From contig JANOEH010000179.1 of assembly GCA_031413115.1 (NCBI GenBank), forward strand, positions 1 through 64,000: a stretch of DNA of 64,000 nucleotides, read 5' to 3'. This document shows, one piece after another, positions 1 through 7,808 of the stretch (its first letter is position 1; the number at the start of each line of letters is the position of its first letter). The stretch comes from JANPEF01 sp031413115. GTDB lineage: Bacteria > Eisenbacteria > RBG-16-71-46 > DASYSL01. The notes below the pieces were generated by a model that was given only the letters and a program-made list of their open reading frames with translations, was not told the origin of the DNA and did no database searches. A program made the position numbers and the translations under genes.

Positions 1-276
1 AGGGTCGCGCGGCGGGGGTGCCGCGGGGCAAGAGCGCTCTCGCGGCGGATCACGCCTGGATGGAGGAGCTTTGGAGGGTCACGAGGGGCAGATCGAGCTG
101 ACGCCGCCCGCGGACGCGGCCATCGCGCGGTTCTCGGCGAAACGGGACAGGACCTGGTCGAATACGCGCTGCTGGCGGCGCTCCTGGCGACGGTCACGAT
201 CACGGCGCTGTCATTCCTCGGCCTCGAGATCGAAAAGCTGTTCACGCGCATCTCCGAGGTGTTTCCGCCCGCCTGA
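1..276 (+). CDS. Flp/Fap-type pilin, 5' part unresolved
   Basis: The C-terminal half is a clear Flp (type IVb) prepilin: a Gly followed by QDLVEYALLAA, the hydrophobic helix cleaved and assembled by Tad systems, ending at the TGA at 274-276. The processing site would lie between the Gly and Gln (about bases 145-150), keeping the Glu+5-Tyr pair of the family. No ATG, GTG or TTG occurs in this frame back to base 1. Either the start lies left of the window, or a frameshift separates this frame from an upstream start; an ATG at 60 has a good GGAG context but hits a stop after 13 codons. The residues before the Gly are Arg/Gly-rich and unlike a normal pilin leader. No tad genes are visible here. 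Confidence 0.5.
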   Translation, partial: RVARRGCRGARALSRRITPGWRSFGGSRGADRADAARGRGHRAVLGETGQDLVEYALLAALLATVTITALSFLGLEIEKLFTRISEVFPPA

Positions 277-290
277 GACCGCTTGGCCGG

Positions 291-329
291 ACCCGCAGCC
301 TGCACGCTTCGGTCGTGCAGGCTGCGGGT
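291..329 (+). terminator. Rho-independent terminator after first pilin
   Basis: There is a perfect 16-base inverted repeat (291-306 with 314-329) and a 7-base CTTCGGT loop, followed by GTTTTCGTTT. It lies 15 bases after the pilin stop, as expected for an intrinsic terminator on a short, highly expressed pilin transcript. Confidence 0.85.
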
Positions 330-606
330 GTTTTCGTTTCCGGCGACCGCCGCTCCACCCGGCCCGCGCCCGGCTTCCATCACCGCCCGTGGCGACGCCG
401 GGCACCTTCTCCTGGCGGAGAGGCCGCCTGAACTCGTTGGAGTCCCTCCGTTTGCGAAGCACCCTTCCGGCCTCACCGGGGGATGAATCCGTCGCGACGG
501 ATCTTGGCCGCCATTGCGGTCGCTCTCGGCACGCGCCTTGCGATTCCTCGCGGTGTCCGCCTGATCCCCGGTCGTCGGGGCCCGTGTCCGCGAAGGAGAG
601 TGCGCC

Positions 607-777
607 ATGTTTCGTGCCTGGATGGATCTGCTGGTCAACGAGGAGTCCGGACAGGACCTCATCGAGTACGCCCTGCTCGCGGCCTTTCTCGCCATCGTCT
701 CGGTGGCGGGGCTGACGGCGCTCGGCCCGGTCGTCGCCGGCTTCTACCAGGGCCTCATTCCCTACTTCGACGTCTGA
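607..777 (+). CDS. Flp/Fap-type pilin
   Basis: This 56-residue type IVb prepilin begins MFRAWMDLLVNEESG, followed by QDLIEYALLAAFLA. The prepilin peptidase should cut between Gly15 and Gln16, leaving a mature pilin of about 41 residues with Glu at +5 implied by the DLIEY motif. The rest is one hydrophobic helix and a short aromatic tail. The ATG has a strong AAGGAG Shine-Dalgarno at 593-598. It is a paralog of the pilin 330 bases upstream, and a terminator separates the two, so they are probably transcribed independently. The assembly ATPase and the TadB/C, TadE/F and CpaA-type peptidase genes are not in the window. Confidence 0.85.
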   Translation: MFRAWMDLLVNEESGQDLIEYALLAAFLAIVSVAGLTALGPVVAGFYQGLIPYFDV

Positions 778-953
778 TCGCTGGCGGAAGCGGCGGGCCA
801 CCGGATCCGTCCGGACCGCCTTGCGACGGCTCTTCCGCGCCCCCTGGCGGGAGGGCCGTTTCGCATTTCCGGTGGAGCGGGGTAGGATCGGGTCGCGGGC
901 CGTGCGGCCCCGCCCTGTGTCCACACGCCCCACGCTCCGTCGGAGGATCATTC

Positions 954-2993
954 ATGTCGTCGCCCGCCACCCCCGCGCGTCTCAAGCCCGGAATCACCCC
1001 CGAGTCCATCGCCCCGGCCGACGCGATCGCGGCCGATGGAACGATGGGCGCGCGGGCGATCACCGGTCGGGCCCTCATCTTCTGGGACCCCAAGCGGCCC
1101 GGGTACAAGCTCGACGCGATCGACACCGACCAGATCACGCCCGCGGCCGATTGCGTGAGCGAGAGCCTCGACACGCTCGACGAGCGCTGGAAAGCCGGGT
1201 CGTTCCGCCACCTCATGCCCGACTTCCGCGCGCGCGTGCACGCCGGCGAGACGTTCGTCATTGCGGGAGATCGTTTCGCCATCGGCAGCTCGCGCGAGAT
1301 GAGCCCGGCCGGTCTCAAGGGCGTGGGCGAGGAGCAGGGCCTCGAGCTCGTCATCGTCTGCGGCAACAACATGGGCGACATCTTCCGCCGCAACGCGTTC
1401 AACCTGGGACTGCACGTCGTGCAGAGCCCTGACGCGGTGGCCGATGCGAGGGACGGCGATGCGCTCAGCTTCGACCCCGACTCGCGCCGGCTGGCGAACG
1501 TCACGCAGGGGAAGGCCTACGATCCCGTGCCGCTCACTCCGAAGGAGGACGAGATCCGCCGCAGCGGTGGCATCATCGCCCTCGGTCGCCGCGAGTTCCG
1601 CGAGTCACTGCGGGGCGCCCCTCGTATCGAATGGGCCGACGCGGCGACGGCGCGGACGATGACCACGACCGAGCAGATCCTGTGGGCGCATCGCGTCGAC
1701 AAGGACGCCGTGATCCGGCCCGGTGCGACCGTGCGCGTGTACGCCGACCTGCTGCCCGCCAGCGACGGCACCGCACCATTCTCCATCCACACGTTCAACC
1801 AGATCACCGGTGGCAACACGATCTGGCCGCGCCGCGCGGCGATCGCCAACGATCACTTCGTGTTCACCGGCGTCGCGGCCGACGACCGGCAGACCGGCAT
1901 CGGGCGCGCCTTCGCCAGGCTGCACGGCATCGAGAAGCCGTGGTATGCAACGCCGGGCGACGGCATCTTCCACTTCTACTTCCCCGAGCAGGGGCTGGTG
2001 CAGCCGGGCATGATGATCCCCGGCGCCGACTCGCACTCGCGCGCCTACGGCGCGTACGGCGCGATCGGCATCGGCGTGGGTTCGACGACGCTCGGCTTCG
2101 GCTGGAGCACCGGGCACATCTACACGACGCTGGCAAAGCCGCGCCGCGTCACGTTCAGGGGCGCACTGCAGCCCTGGGTGACGGGGAAGGACCTGGTGCT
2201 CGAGCTGCTGCGCCGTTGGGGTGCTGCGCAGTCGCAGGGCATGAGCGTCGAGTTCGTCGATGCCGACCGCCAGCTCCCGATCGCGTTCCGCAACACCATC
2301 TGCAACATGATGGCCGAGGCTGAGAGCTACAACGGCATCTTCGCCCCGGACGAGATCACGTACGCGTGGTTCGCCGCCAAGGGCATGGCCGACCTGCCGT
2401 ACCCGCGCATCGCACCGGGCGCCGACGTCACGTGGGAAATCGACGACGTGCTCGACCTCGCCGACGTGCGGCCGATGATCGCCAAGCCCTTCTCGCCGGG
2501 CAATGCCTTCCCGGCGACCGACGTGGCGAAGGAGAAGATCCCGTTCGACAAGGCGATGATCGGCTCGTGCACGAACGGCGGCTACGACGACCTGCTCAGC
2601 GCCGCGCTCGTTCTCAGGGCCGCCCATGCCAACGGCCGGACGAAGGCGGTGAAGGAGTTCGTGATCTTCCCGGGATCCGGCGGCGTCAAGGCCGAGATCG
2701 AGCGCCCGGATCCGCGCCTCGACGGCCGGAGCATCGCCGACGTGTTTCGGAGAGCGGGGGGGCAGATTCGCGAAAGCTGGTGCGGGCCGTGCTTCGGGCA
2801 GGGGCCTGACGCGCTGCTTCCCGGGCAACGCGCGATCACCAGCTTCAATCGCAACTGGCAGAACCGCATGGGCCTGGGCGGCGAGGGCTTTCTCGCCTCG
2901 CCGAGCGTGGTCGCCGCGTCGGCCCTGCTGGGCTACATGGCCCCGCCGAGCGAGCTGGGCCTCGCCTGGGAAGCGGCGGAATTCGCGGTCTAG
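954..2993 (+). CDS. Fused swivel-first aconitase-superfamily hydro-lyase (LeuD-LeuC order)
   Basis: This 679-residue protein carries the small swivel domain (LeuD-like, about residues 30-200, with GSSRE near residue 111) ahead of the large Fe-S domain (LeuC-like, about 230-679). Three cluster ligands are visible: Cys539 in GSCTNGG and Cys610/Cys613 in WCGPCFGQG. Substrate residues HTFNQITGGN and GADSHS are present. Family members reversibly hydrate and dehydrate 2- or 3-hydroxy acids (aconitate, isopropylmalate, homoaconitate). Domain order recalls AcnB without its HEAT domain, and differs from AcnA/IRP1, where the swivel is last. Substrate cannot be assigned from sequence alone. The ATG at 954 follows GGAGG at 941-946; the open frame upstream is not needed. 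No leu or TCA neighbour genes adjoin it. Confidence 0.85.
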   Translation: MSSPATPARLKPGITPESIAPADAIAADGTMGARAITGRALIFWDPKRPGYKLDAIDTDQITPAADCVSESLDTLDERWKAGSFRHLMPDFRARVHAGETFVIAGDRFAIGSSREMSPAGLKGVGEEQGLELVIVCGNNMGDIFRRNAFNLGLHVVQSPDAVADARDGDALSFDPDSRRLANVTQGKAYDPVPLTPKEDEIRRSGGIIALGRREFRESLRGAPRIEWADAATARTMTTTEQILWAHRVDKDAVIRPGATVRVYADLLPASDGTAPFSIHTFNQITGGNTIWPRRAAIANDHFVFTGVAADDRQTGIGRAFARLHGIEKPWYATPGDGIFHFYFPEQGLVQPGMMIPGADSHSRAYGAYGAIGIGVGSTTLGFGWSTGHIYTTLAKPRRVTFRGALQPWVTGKDLVLELLRRWGAAQSQGMSVEFVDADRQLPIAFRNTICNMMAEAESYNGIFAPDEITYAWFAAKGMADLPYPRIAPGADVTWEIDDVLDLADVRPMIAKPFSPGNAFPATDVAKEKIPFDKAMIGSCTNGGYDDLLSAALVLRAAHANGRTKAVKEFVIFPGSGGVKAEIERPDPRLDGRSIADVFRRAGGQIRESWCGPCFGQGPDALLPGQRAITSFNRNWQNRMGLGGEGFLASPSVVAASALLGYMAPPSELGLAWEAAEFAV

Positions 2994-3080
2994 GGCTGCG
3001 ATCGGCAGCGCAGGGCGCCCCTCGATGTGCCATAGTCTTCATCCGCTTCTCATTTGACGCACCCGTGCCGGGAGGACGCC

Positions 3081-6000
3081 ATGCGTCGCCGTTTTCTGAC
3101 CCTGCTCGTCATCCTCGGCCTGGGACTTCCGGCCGCTGCCCACGCCTACGATCTGGCCACCAATGGCGACTTCGAATCCGGAAACCTCGCGGGGTGGCAG
3201 GTCTACACCGATCAGTCGTTCGGTGGGATCGCGGACTGGTTCGTCACCGATCAGCCCGAATCCCCGATCTCGGGAAACGGTCTCGATCCGGCCCCGGGCG
3301 GAGCCTTCCAGGCGGTGGCCGACGAGGAGGCCGTCGGCACGATGATCCTGTACCGCGACTTCGCGATTCCAGCCACGCTCAAAGCGACGCTCAAGCTCAC
3401 CTACTGGATCAACAACACGGGTGCCGATTACTCGGACGCCGGGGATTTCTACGCCGGCGGGGGGCCGAACCAGAAGGTCCGGATCGATCTGCAGGATCCC
3501 GCTTCCTCCGGGCTCCTCGATCAAGAGGGCATCCTCGCGAACTATCTCAAGACCAACGGCTCGACACCCCTGCACAGGACGGCCACGACGATCACCCGGG
3601 ACCTCACCCCCTTCGCGGGTTCCACCGTGCGCTTGCGCATCGCGGTCGTGGTGACCGACCGGTTCATGAACGTCGGCATCGATGACGTGAGCCTCGAGGT
3701 GTCGCCGTTCGAACCGCTGATCACGAACCTCGAGGGCGCGCACCACGGGGATGCCGCGTGGGGCGACTTCGATAACGACGACGACCTCGACCTGGCGATC
3801 GGCGGCGCGACCAACGATGCCAACCTGAACGTGGTCTATCGTCACAATGGCGACGGCACCATGTCCATTGCACCGCTGGGGCTTCCGCTGCAGCAGAAGA
3901 ATGCCTACGCCTGGGGCGATTACGATAACGACGGCGACGTCGATCTCGCGATGATGGGGTACGGACTCGTCTCCGAGACCGAGATCTATCGCAACGACGC
4001 CGGCGTGCTCACGCCGATCGGCGCCGGCCTGTGGAGCCTGACCGATGGAGCGATGGCCTGGGGTGACTACGACAGCGACGGTGATCTCGACCTGGTCACG
4101 ACCGGGTGGGACGGTTTCTTCACGGGCTATTGCATCCTGTATCGCAACGACGGCGAGGGGTCGTTCGTGTACGTCGCGAACCCCACGCCGGGGATCCGCA
4201 ATGGGTCGATCGAGTGGGGCGACTTCGACGCCGATGGCAACCTCGACCTGCTGACCTGTGGGCTCCATCCCGACATCTTCTCGCCGTCCCGCGCCACCCA
4301 GCTGGCGCGCGGCGACGGTGCCGGAAATTTCACCCTTGTTGATTCCGGACTCCCCGGCGTCGATGACGGGATGGCCCGCTGGGCCGACTTCGATGGAGAC
4401 GGATTTCTCGACGTGGCGATCGCGGGCGAAACCGGCAGCGGCCCGCTCGCGCGTGTGTACACGTATGCCCCTGGCCTCGGCACCTACTCCGCCTTCGTGG
4501 CCCTCACGGCGGTGCGGGGAGCCAGTCTCGGTTGGGGCGACTTCGACAACGACGGCGACCCCGACCTGGCGCTCGCGGGCACCACGGGCGCGGTGCGAAG
4601 CACGAGTGTCTACCGCAATGACGGCGGGGCTGCTCTTTTGGACATCGCCGCGGCGTTGCCCGGGGTGCAGGATGGCGTTGTCCTGTGGGCCGACTACGAC
4701 GGGGATCGCGATCTCGATGTGCTGGTGTCGGGCGACACGGGCGCGGGCTTCATCTCGCATGTCTACCGGAACACGACCCCGGTGGCCAACGCCGCGCCCT
4801 CGCCCCCGATCGCCTTCGGGTCCTCCGTCCAGGAGACCGGTGTCCTCTTCGCGTCGTACTCCCCGGTCGACGATCACTCGCTGTCTTCCACCATGAACCT
4901 CAGGATCGGCAGCAGCGCGAACGGGGTCGACATCATCAGTCCGATGGCGAACGTGGGAACCGGCTATCGGCACGTCGTGCAGACCGGGAACAACTCTTCC
5001 GGTGCAAGCCGCTTCGTGAAGTTCTCGGGACTCGGCCACGGCACGATTCACTGGGCCTTCCAGGCGATCGATGGCAGCTTCATCGGCGGACCCTTCGCGG
5101 CCGAGCAGACGGTCGTCCTCGGGGCGGATCTCCTCTCGATCACCGATGTGCCGGGCGACCAGGGCGGCCGGGTTCGCCTGACCATCGGAAGATCCCCGCT
5201 GGATCACGCGTCCCGCACGCAGTTCGCCATCAGTGGCTACAACGTCTGGCGGCGCGTTGCGGCCGGTTCGCTCGCCGGCCTGATCGCGCAACAGGGCACG
5301 CCGGTGAAAATTGCTTCGGACGCCGTGGAATCGGCGGGCCGGTTCGACCTGCCGCTGGTCGAATGGGGCGGCCGGCGCTTCGCGGACGGCGCGGTTCTGG
5401 CGATCGCCTCGGCGTTCCCGCCCGGAACCTGGGAGCTGGTGGGCAGCTTCTTCTCGCAGCAACAGGCGCAGTACCTCTACAACTCGCCGACTGCCGCCGA
5501 CTCGGGCGTCGGCGGCAGCAACCGGTCGGCGTTCGTCGTCACCGCGCACACGACGGTTCCAAGCGTGTGGTTCGCGAGCGAGCCCGATAGCGGTACGTCG
5601 GTGGACAACCTGTCGCCGGCCATGCCCGCACCTTTCACCGGCCAGTATGTCGGGGGGACAGCCCACCTGCATTGGAACCGCAATCTTGAGGCCGACCTCG
5701 CGGGCTACCGGCTCTACCGCGGGTCCTCCGCCGCTTTCGTGCCCGGGCCCGGCAACCTGGTGGCGGCGCTGCCCGACACCGGCTACGCCGATGTCGCGGG
5801 TGCACCGTACGCCTACAAGCTCACCGCCATCGACTCCCACGGCAACGAGTCGCTCGTCGCGACGCTGGTCCTGGGCGGGGTCGTGGGCGTGGACGCCACG
5901 GCAGGGTCGATCCTGAGCTTCGCCACCCCGAGCCCGAATCCGGCGCGGAGCGGTACGACGCTCCACTACACGCTGTCGCGCGCGGGACACGTGCGGCTGT

Positions 6001-6185
6001 CCGTGTACGACGCGGCAGGCCGCCGTGTGGTGGTTCTGCGCGACGGGGAGCTGACGACCGGCGCGCACAGCGAGACCTTTGCGCTGCGCGATGGGGCGGG
6101 GCGCGACCTCCCGAGCGGGCTCTACCTCCTGCGGCTCGAGGCCGAGGGCCGCGTTCTCACGCGGAGAATCGCTGCCATCCGCTGA
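3081..6185 (+). CDS. Large secreted FG-GAP/VCBS repeat protein with C-terminal sorting module
   Basis: The 1034-residue exported protein starts with a signal peptide (cleavage after AHA, residue 22). Residues about 23-220 form a jelly-roll-like domain opening with TNGDFESGNLAGW, as in carbohydrate-binding modules. Residues about 225-563 hold seven FG-GAP/VCBS repeats with the W-G/A-D-F/Y-D-N-D-G-D-x-D pattern, whose Asp clusters bind calcium and build a beta-propeller. A fibronectin-III-like stretch lies at about 860-950. The last 80 residues are a FlgD-Ig/Por-type module (PNPARSGTTL, SVYDAAGRRV, PSGLYLLRLEAEG), typical of T9SS or T9SS-like cargo. The ATG at 3081 follows GGGAGG. A cell-surface or adhesive role is likely; the substrate is unknown. 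Confidence 0.85.
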   Translation: MRRRFLTLLVILGLGLPAAAHAYDLATNGDFESGNLAGWQVYTDQSFGGIADWFVTDQPESPISGNGLDPAPGGAFQAVADEEAVGTMILYRDFAIPATLKATLKLTYWINNTGADYSDAGDFYAGGGPNQKVRIDLQDPASSGLLDQEGILANYLKTNGSTPLHRTATTITRDLTPFAGSTVRLRIAVVVTDRFMNVGIDDVSLEVSPFEPLITNLEGAHHGDAAWGDFDNDDDLDLAIGGATNDANLNVVYRHNGDGTMSIAPLGLPLQQKNAYAWGDYDNDGDVDLAMMGYGLVSETEIYRNDAGVLTPIGAGLWSLTDGAMAWGDYDSDGDLDLVTTGWDGFFTGYCILYRNDGEGSFVYVANPTPGIRNGSIEWGDFDADGNLDLLTCGLHPDIFSPSRATQLARGDGAGNFTLVDSGLPGVDDGMARWADFDGDGFLDVAIAGETGSGPLARVYTYAPGLGTYSAFVALTAVRGASLGWGDFDNDGDPDLALAGTTGAVRSTSVYRNDGGAALLDIAAALPGVQDGVVLWADYDGDRDLDVLVSGDTGAGFISHVYRNTTPVANAAPSPPIAFGSSVQETGVLFASYSPVDDHSLSSTMNLRIGSSANGVDIISPMANVGTGYRHVVQTGNNSSGASRFVKFSGLGHGTIHWAFQAIDGSFIGGPFAAEQTVVLGADLLSITDVPGDQGGRVRLTIGRSPLDHASRTQFAISGYNVWRRVAAGSLAGLIAQQGTPVKIASDAVESAGRFDLPLVEWGGRRFADGAVLAIASAFPPGTWELVGSFFSQQQAQYLYNSPTAADSGVGGSNRSAFVVTAHTTVPSVWFASEPDSGTSVDNLSPAMPAPFTGQYVGGTAHLHWNRNLEADLAGYRLYRGSSAAFVPGPGNLVAALPDTGYADVAGAPYAYKLTAIDSHGNESLVATLVLGGVVGVDATAGSILSFATPSPNPARSGTTLHYTLSRAGHVRLSVYDAAGRRVVVLRDGELTTGAHSETFALRDGAGRDLPSGLYLLRLEAEGRVLTRRIAAIR
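3757..4742 (+). repeat. Seven in-frame FG-GAP/VCBS coding repeats
   Basis: Seven imperfect units each encode a Trp-Gly/Ala-Asp-aromatic-Asp core followed by an Asp-rich loop and an LDL/VDL strand. They begin near 3757, 3910, 4060, 4216, 4380, 4534 and 4687, so the period is about 150 bases. The units are diverged at DNA level, so this is an old protein repeat rather than a recent tandem duplication. Confidence 0.8.
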
Positions 6186-6236
6186 GCGGGCCGGCGACTC
6201 TCCGGATGGCCGGTTCCGTCGCGCCAAGGCTTCGGC

Positions 6237-6266
6237 TTGACACCGGCTCGCGCTGGGGCCTAGGTT
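6237..6266 (+). promoter_or_regulatory. Sigma-70-like promoter for the lipoprotein gene
   Basis: A perfect -35 box TTGACA (6237-6242) is followed after 18 bases by TAGGTT (6261-6266). It lies about 110 bases before the lipoprotein ATG and fits the TTGnnn / TA(C/G)nnT form seen elsewhere in the window. Confidence 0.55.
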
Positions 6267-6376
6267 CGCCGGTGCGGTCCGGCCTGCCCGACCGCCCCTC
6301 GCAATCGCGGTCCACGGGCCGGACGGGACTTCATCCCGGTCGCAGCTCTTCTCGCCACCGAACCAAAGGAACCCTG

Positions 6377-7027
6377 ATGAATCACAAGACTTCGCTTCTC
6401 GCCTCCTGCGCGACGATCGGCATCCTCATCCTCGGTGGATGCGGCAGCTCGACCAAGCTCACGAACGTGTGGACCGACCCGACGCTGCAGGCCAACTCGC
6501 TCAAGAAGCTCATGGTCATCGGAGTCTCGCAGAACCCCAGCGGGCGCCGCATGTTCGAGGACACGTTTGCCGCGGCCCTGCAGAAGCAGGGCGTGCAGGC
6601 GATGTCGAGCTACGTCGTGCTTCCGGGCGAGATCACCGACAGCGTCGCCGTGCGCGACGCGGTCATGAAGAGCGGGTGCGACGGCGTGTTCGTGTCGAGG
6701 ATCATCGACCAGAAGACGGTCGACACGTACTATCCGCCGACGGCGACGTACGTGGGGACGCCGTACTACGGTGGATACTATGGCGGCTACTACGGCTACT
6801 ACGCGTCGAGCTATTCGATGATGACCTCGCCGGGCTACACGGTCGAGAACCAGGTCATCCACGTGGAGACGAACCTGTACCGGGCTTCGGATTCGAAGCT
6901 GGTGTGGGCGGCGCTATCGGAGAGCTGGCTCGAGCAGGCGGCGGACAAGTCGAGCGAGATCCAGCCCTATGTGCAGGTGCTGGTCGCCGGTCTCGCCGAG
7001 TCGAAGGTCGTCACCAGGTCCAAGTAG
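6377..7027 (+). CDS. Putative lipoprotein with Gly/Tyr-rich segment
   Basis: This 216-residue protein has a lipoprotein signal ending ILILGGC with the lipidated Cys at position 22. The mature part begins with a TNVWTDP motif and an alpha/beta pattern (KLMVIGVSQNPSGRRMFED) like DUF4136-type envelope lipoproteins. A low-complexity stretch of Gly and Tyr (about residues 115-145) interrupts it. The ATG at 6377 follows AAAGGAACCC. It stands alone between a promoter and a terminator. Function is unknown; an outer-membrane or periplasmic anchor role is the safest reading. Confidence 0.75.
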   Translation: MNHKTSLLASCATIGILILGGCGSSTKLTNVWTDPTLQANSLKKLMVIGVSQNPSGRRMFEDTFAAALQKQGVQAMSSYVVLPGEITDSVAVRDAVMKSGCDGVFVSRIIDQKTVDTYYPPTATYVGTPYYGGYYGGYYGYYASSYSMMTSPGYTVENQVIHVETNLYRASDSKLVWAALSESWLEQAADKSSEIQPYVQVLVAGLAESKVVTRSK

Positions 7028-7047
7028 TCACCGGGCCCGAACGCAGG

Positions 7048-7083
7048 ACCGCCGTGGCTCTCGACGTCGAGAACCACGGCGGT
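7048..7083. terminator. Bidirectional hairpin between convergent genes
   Basis: Arms ACCGCCGTGG (7048-7057) and CCACGGCGGT (7074-7083) enclose a second palindrome, TCTCGACGTCGAGA. It sits between the stop of the lipoprotein gene (plus) and the stop of the Spy-like gene (minus), so it can end both transcripts. No strong T-run follows. Confidence 0.6.
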
Positions 7084-7115
7084 GTCGTGTTCGGGCGGGT
7101 TGCCGGTCTGGTGGA

Positions 7116-7592
7116 TCAGGGAGCGACCGGGACGTTGCCACGGATCTGGACGTCGATCAGCGACTGCACGTACGACTCGACCTGGGTGAAGCGCGCCGCG
7201 GTCATCGGCGAAACTTCCTTCGACACCTTGCCCGTGGTCTTCTTGAGCAGCGAGGTGCGCTGCTCCTGCAGCTTGAACGCGCGGTCCGTGAGCGACTTCG
7301 CCACATCGTCGTTCATCATCGTGTAGTTCTTCGCGTAGTCCTTGATCATCGTCAGGCGCGCGTCCTGGATCGTCGCCAGTTCCGTCTCGTAGGCGCGCTG
7401 GATCGGCCAGAACTTCGCGGCCTGGGCGTCGGTCATCTTCAATTCTTCGGTCAGCAACTCGACCTTGCCCGTGCGCAGGTCCGAGCGCAGCAGCTCGATG
7501 TACTTGTCCATTTCGTCCGCCTGCGCCACCGCGGGAGCGAGCGCAAGACACAGCACCAACAGGATTCTCTTCACGACAAACCTCCTCGACAT
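7116..7592 (-). CDS. Spy/CpxP-like periplasmic helical protein
   Basis: This 158-residue exported protein has a signal peptide cleaved near AQA|DEMDK (residue 25). The rest is predicted all-helical and charged. The segment LKMTDAQAAKFWPIQRAYE matches the LTxxQ(A)xKFWPI helix pattern of Spy/CpxP-like periplasmic chaperones and Zn-resistance-associated proteins. The length fits the family. The ATG at 7592 has GGGAAGGAA upstream on the minus strand. A near-consensus promoter (TATAAT) lies 65 bases upstream. The role in envelope stress is inferred from fold only. Confidence 0.7.
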   Translation of the reverse strand: MSRRFVVKRILLVLCLALAPAVAQADEMDKYIELLRSDLRTGKVELLTEELKMTDAQAAKFWPIQRAYETELATIQDARLTMIKDYAKNYTMMNDDVAKSLTDRAFKLQEQRTSLLKKTTGKVSKEVSPMTAARFTQVESYVQSLIDVQIRGNVPVAP

Positions 7593-7657
7593 GGGTTCCT
7601 TCCCCGAAATTCGTGATGTCGACGCCTGAACGAGCGCGGGACCGCTGCCGACGCCGC

Positions 7658-7685
7658 ATTATAGGCATGGCGCGCCCGGGAACAA
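7658..7685 (-). promoter_or_regulatory. Promoter of the Spy-like gene (TATAAT)
   Basis: On the minus strand TTGTTC (7685-7680), 16 bases, then a perfect TATAAT (7663-7658). It is the only consensus -10 noticed in the intergenic regions I inspected. It lies back to back with a plus-strand promoter at 7691-7719, so the two divergent envelope genes share a 200-base control region. Confidence 0.65.
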
Positions 7686-7690
7686 GGAAC

Positions 7691-7719
7691 TTGCGAGCCG
7701 GCACCGGCGCGACTATCGT
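7691..7719 (+). promoter_or_regulatory. Promoter of the outer-membrane protein gene at 7809
   Basis: TTGCGA (7691-7696), 17 bases, TATCGT (7714-7719) on the plus strand, with a start codon 90 bases downstream. Divergent from the promoter at 7658-7685. Confidence 0.5.
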
Positions 7720-7808
7720 CCGCCCGGATCCGCGAGGCCATGACGGCGTGGAGGTCGCCTCGTATCGGACCTTTCGCAACGAGACCGGCTCGACTCAGGG
7801 GAGTGACC

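Noticed and set aside
3039..6227. A 1062-residue open frame on the minus strand
   Set aside because: It is antisense to the FG-GAP protein for its whole length. It lacks a Shine-Dalgarno sequence and any family motif, and its Arg/Gly/Val-rich composition is what the complement of Asp-rich GC-biased codons gives.
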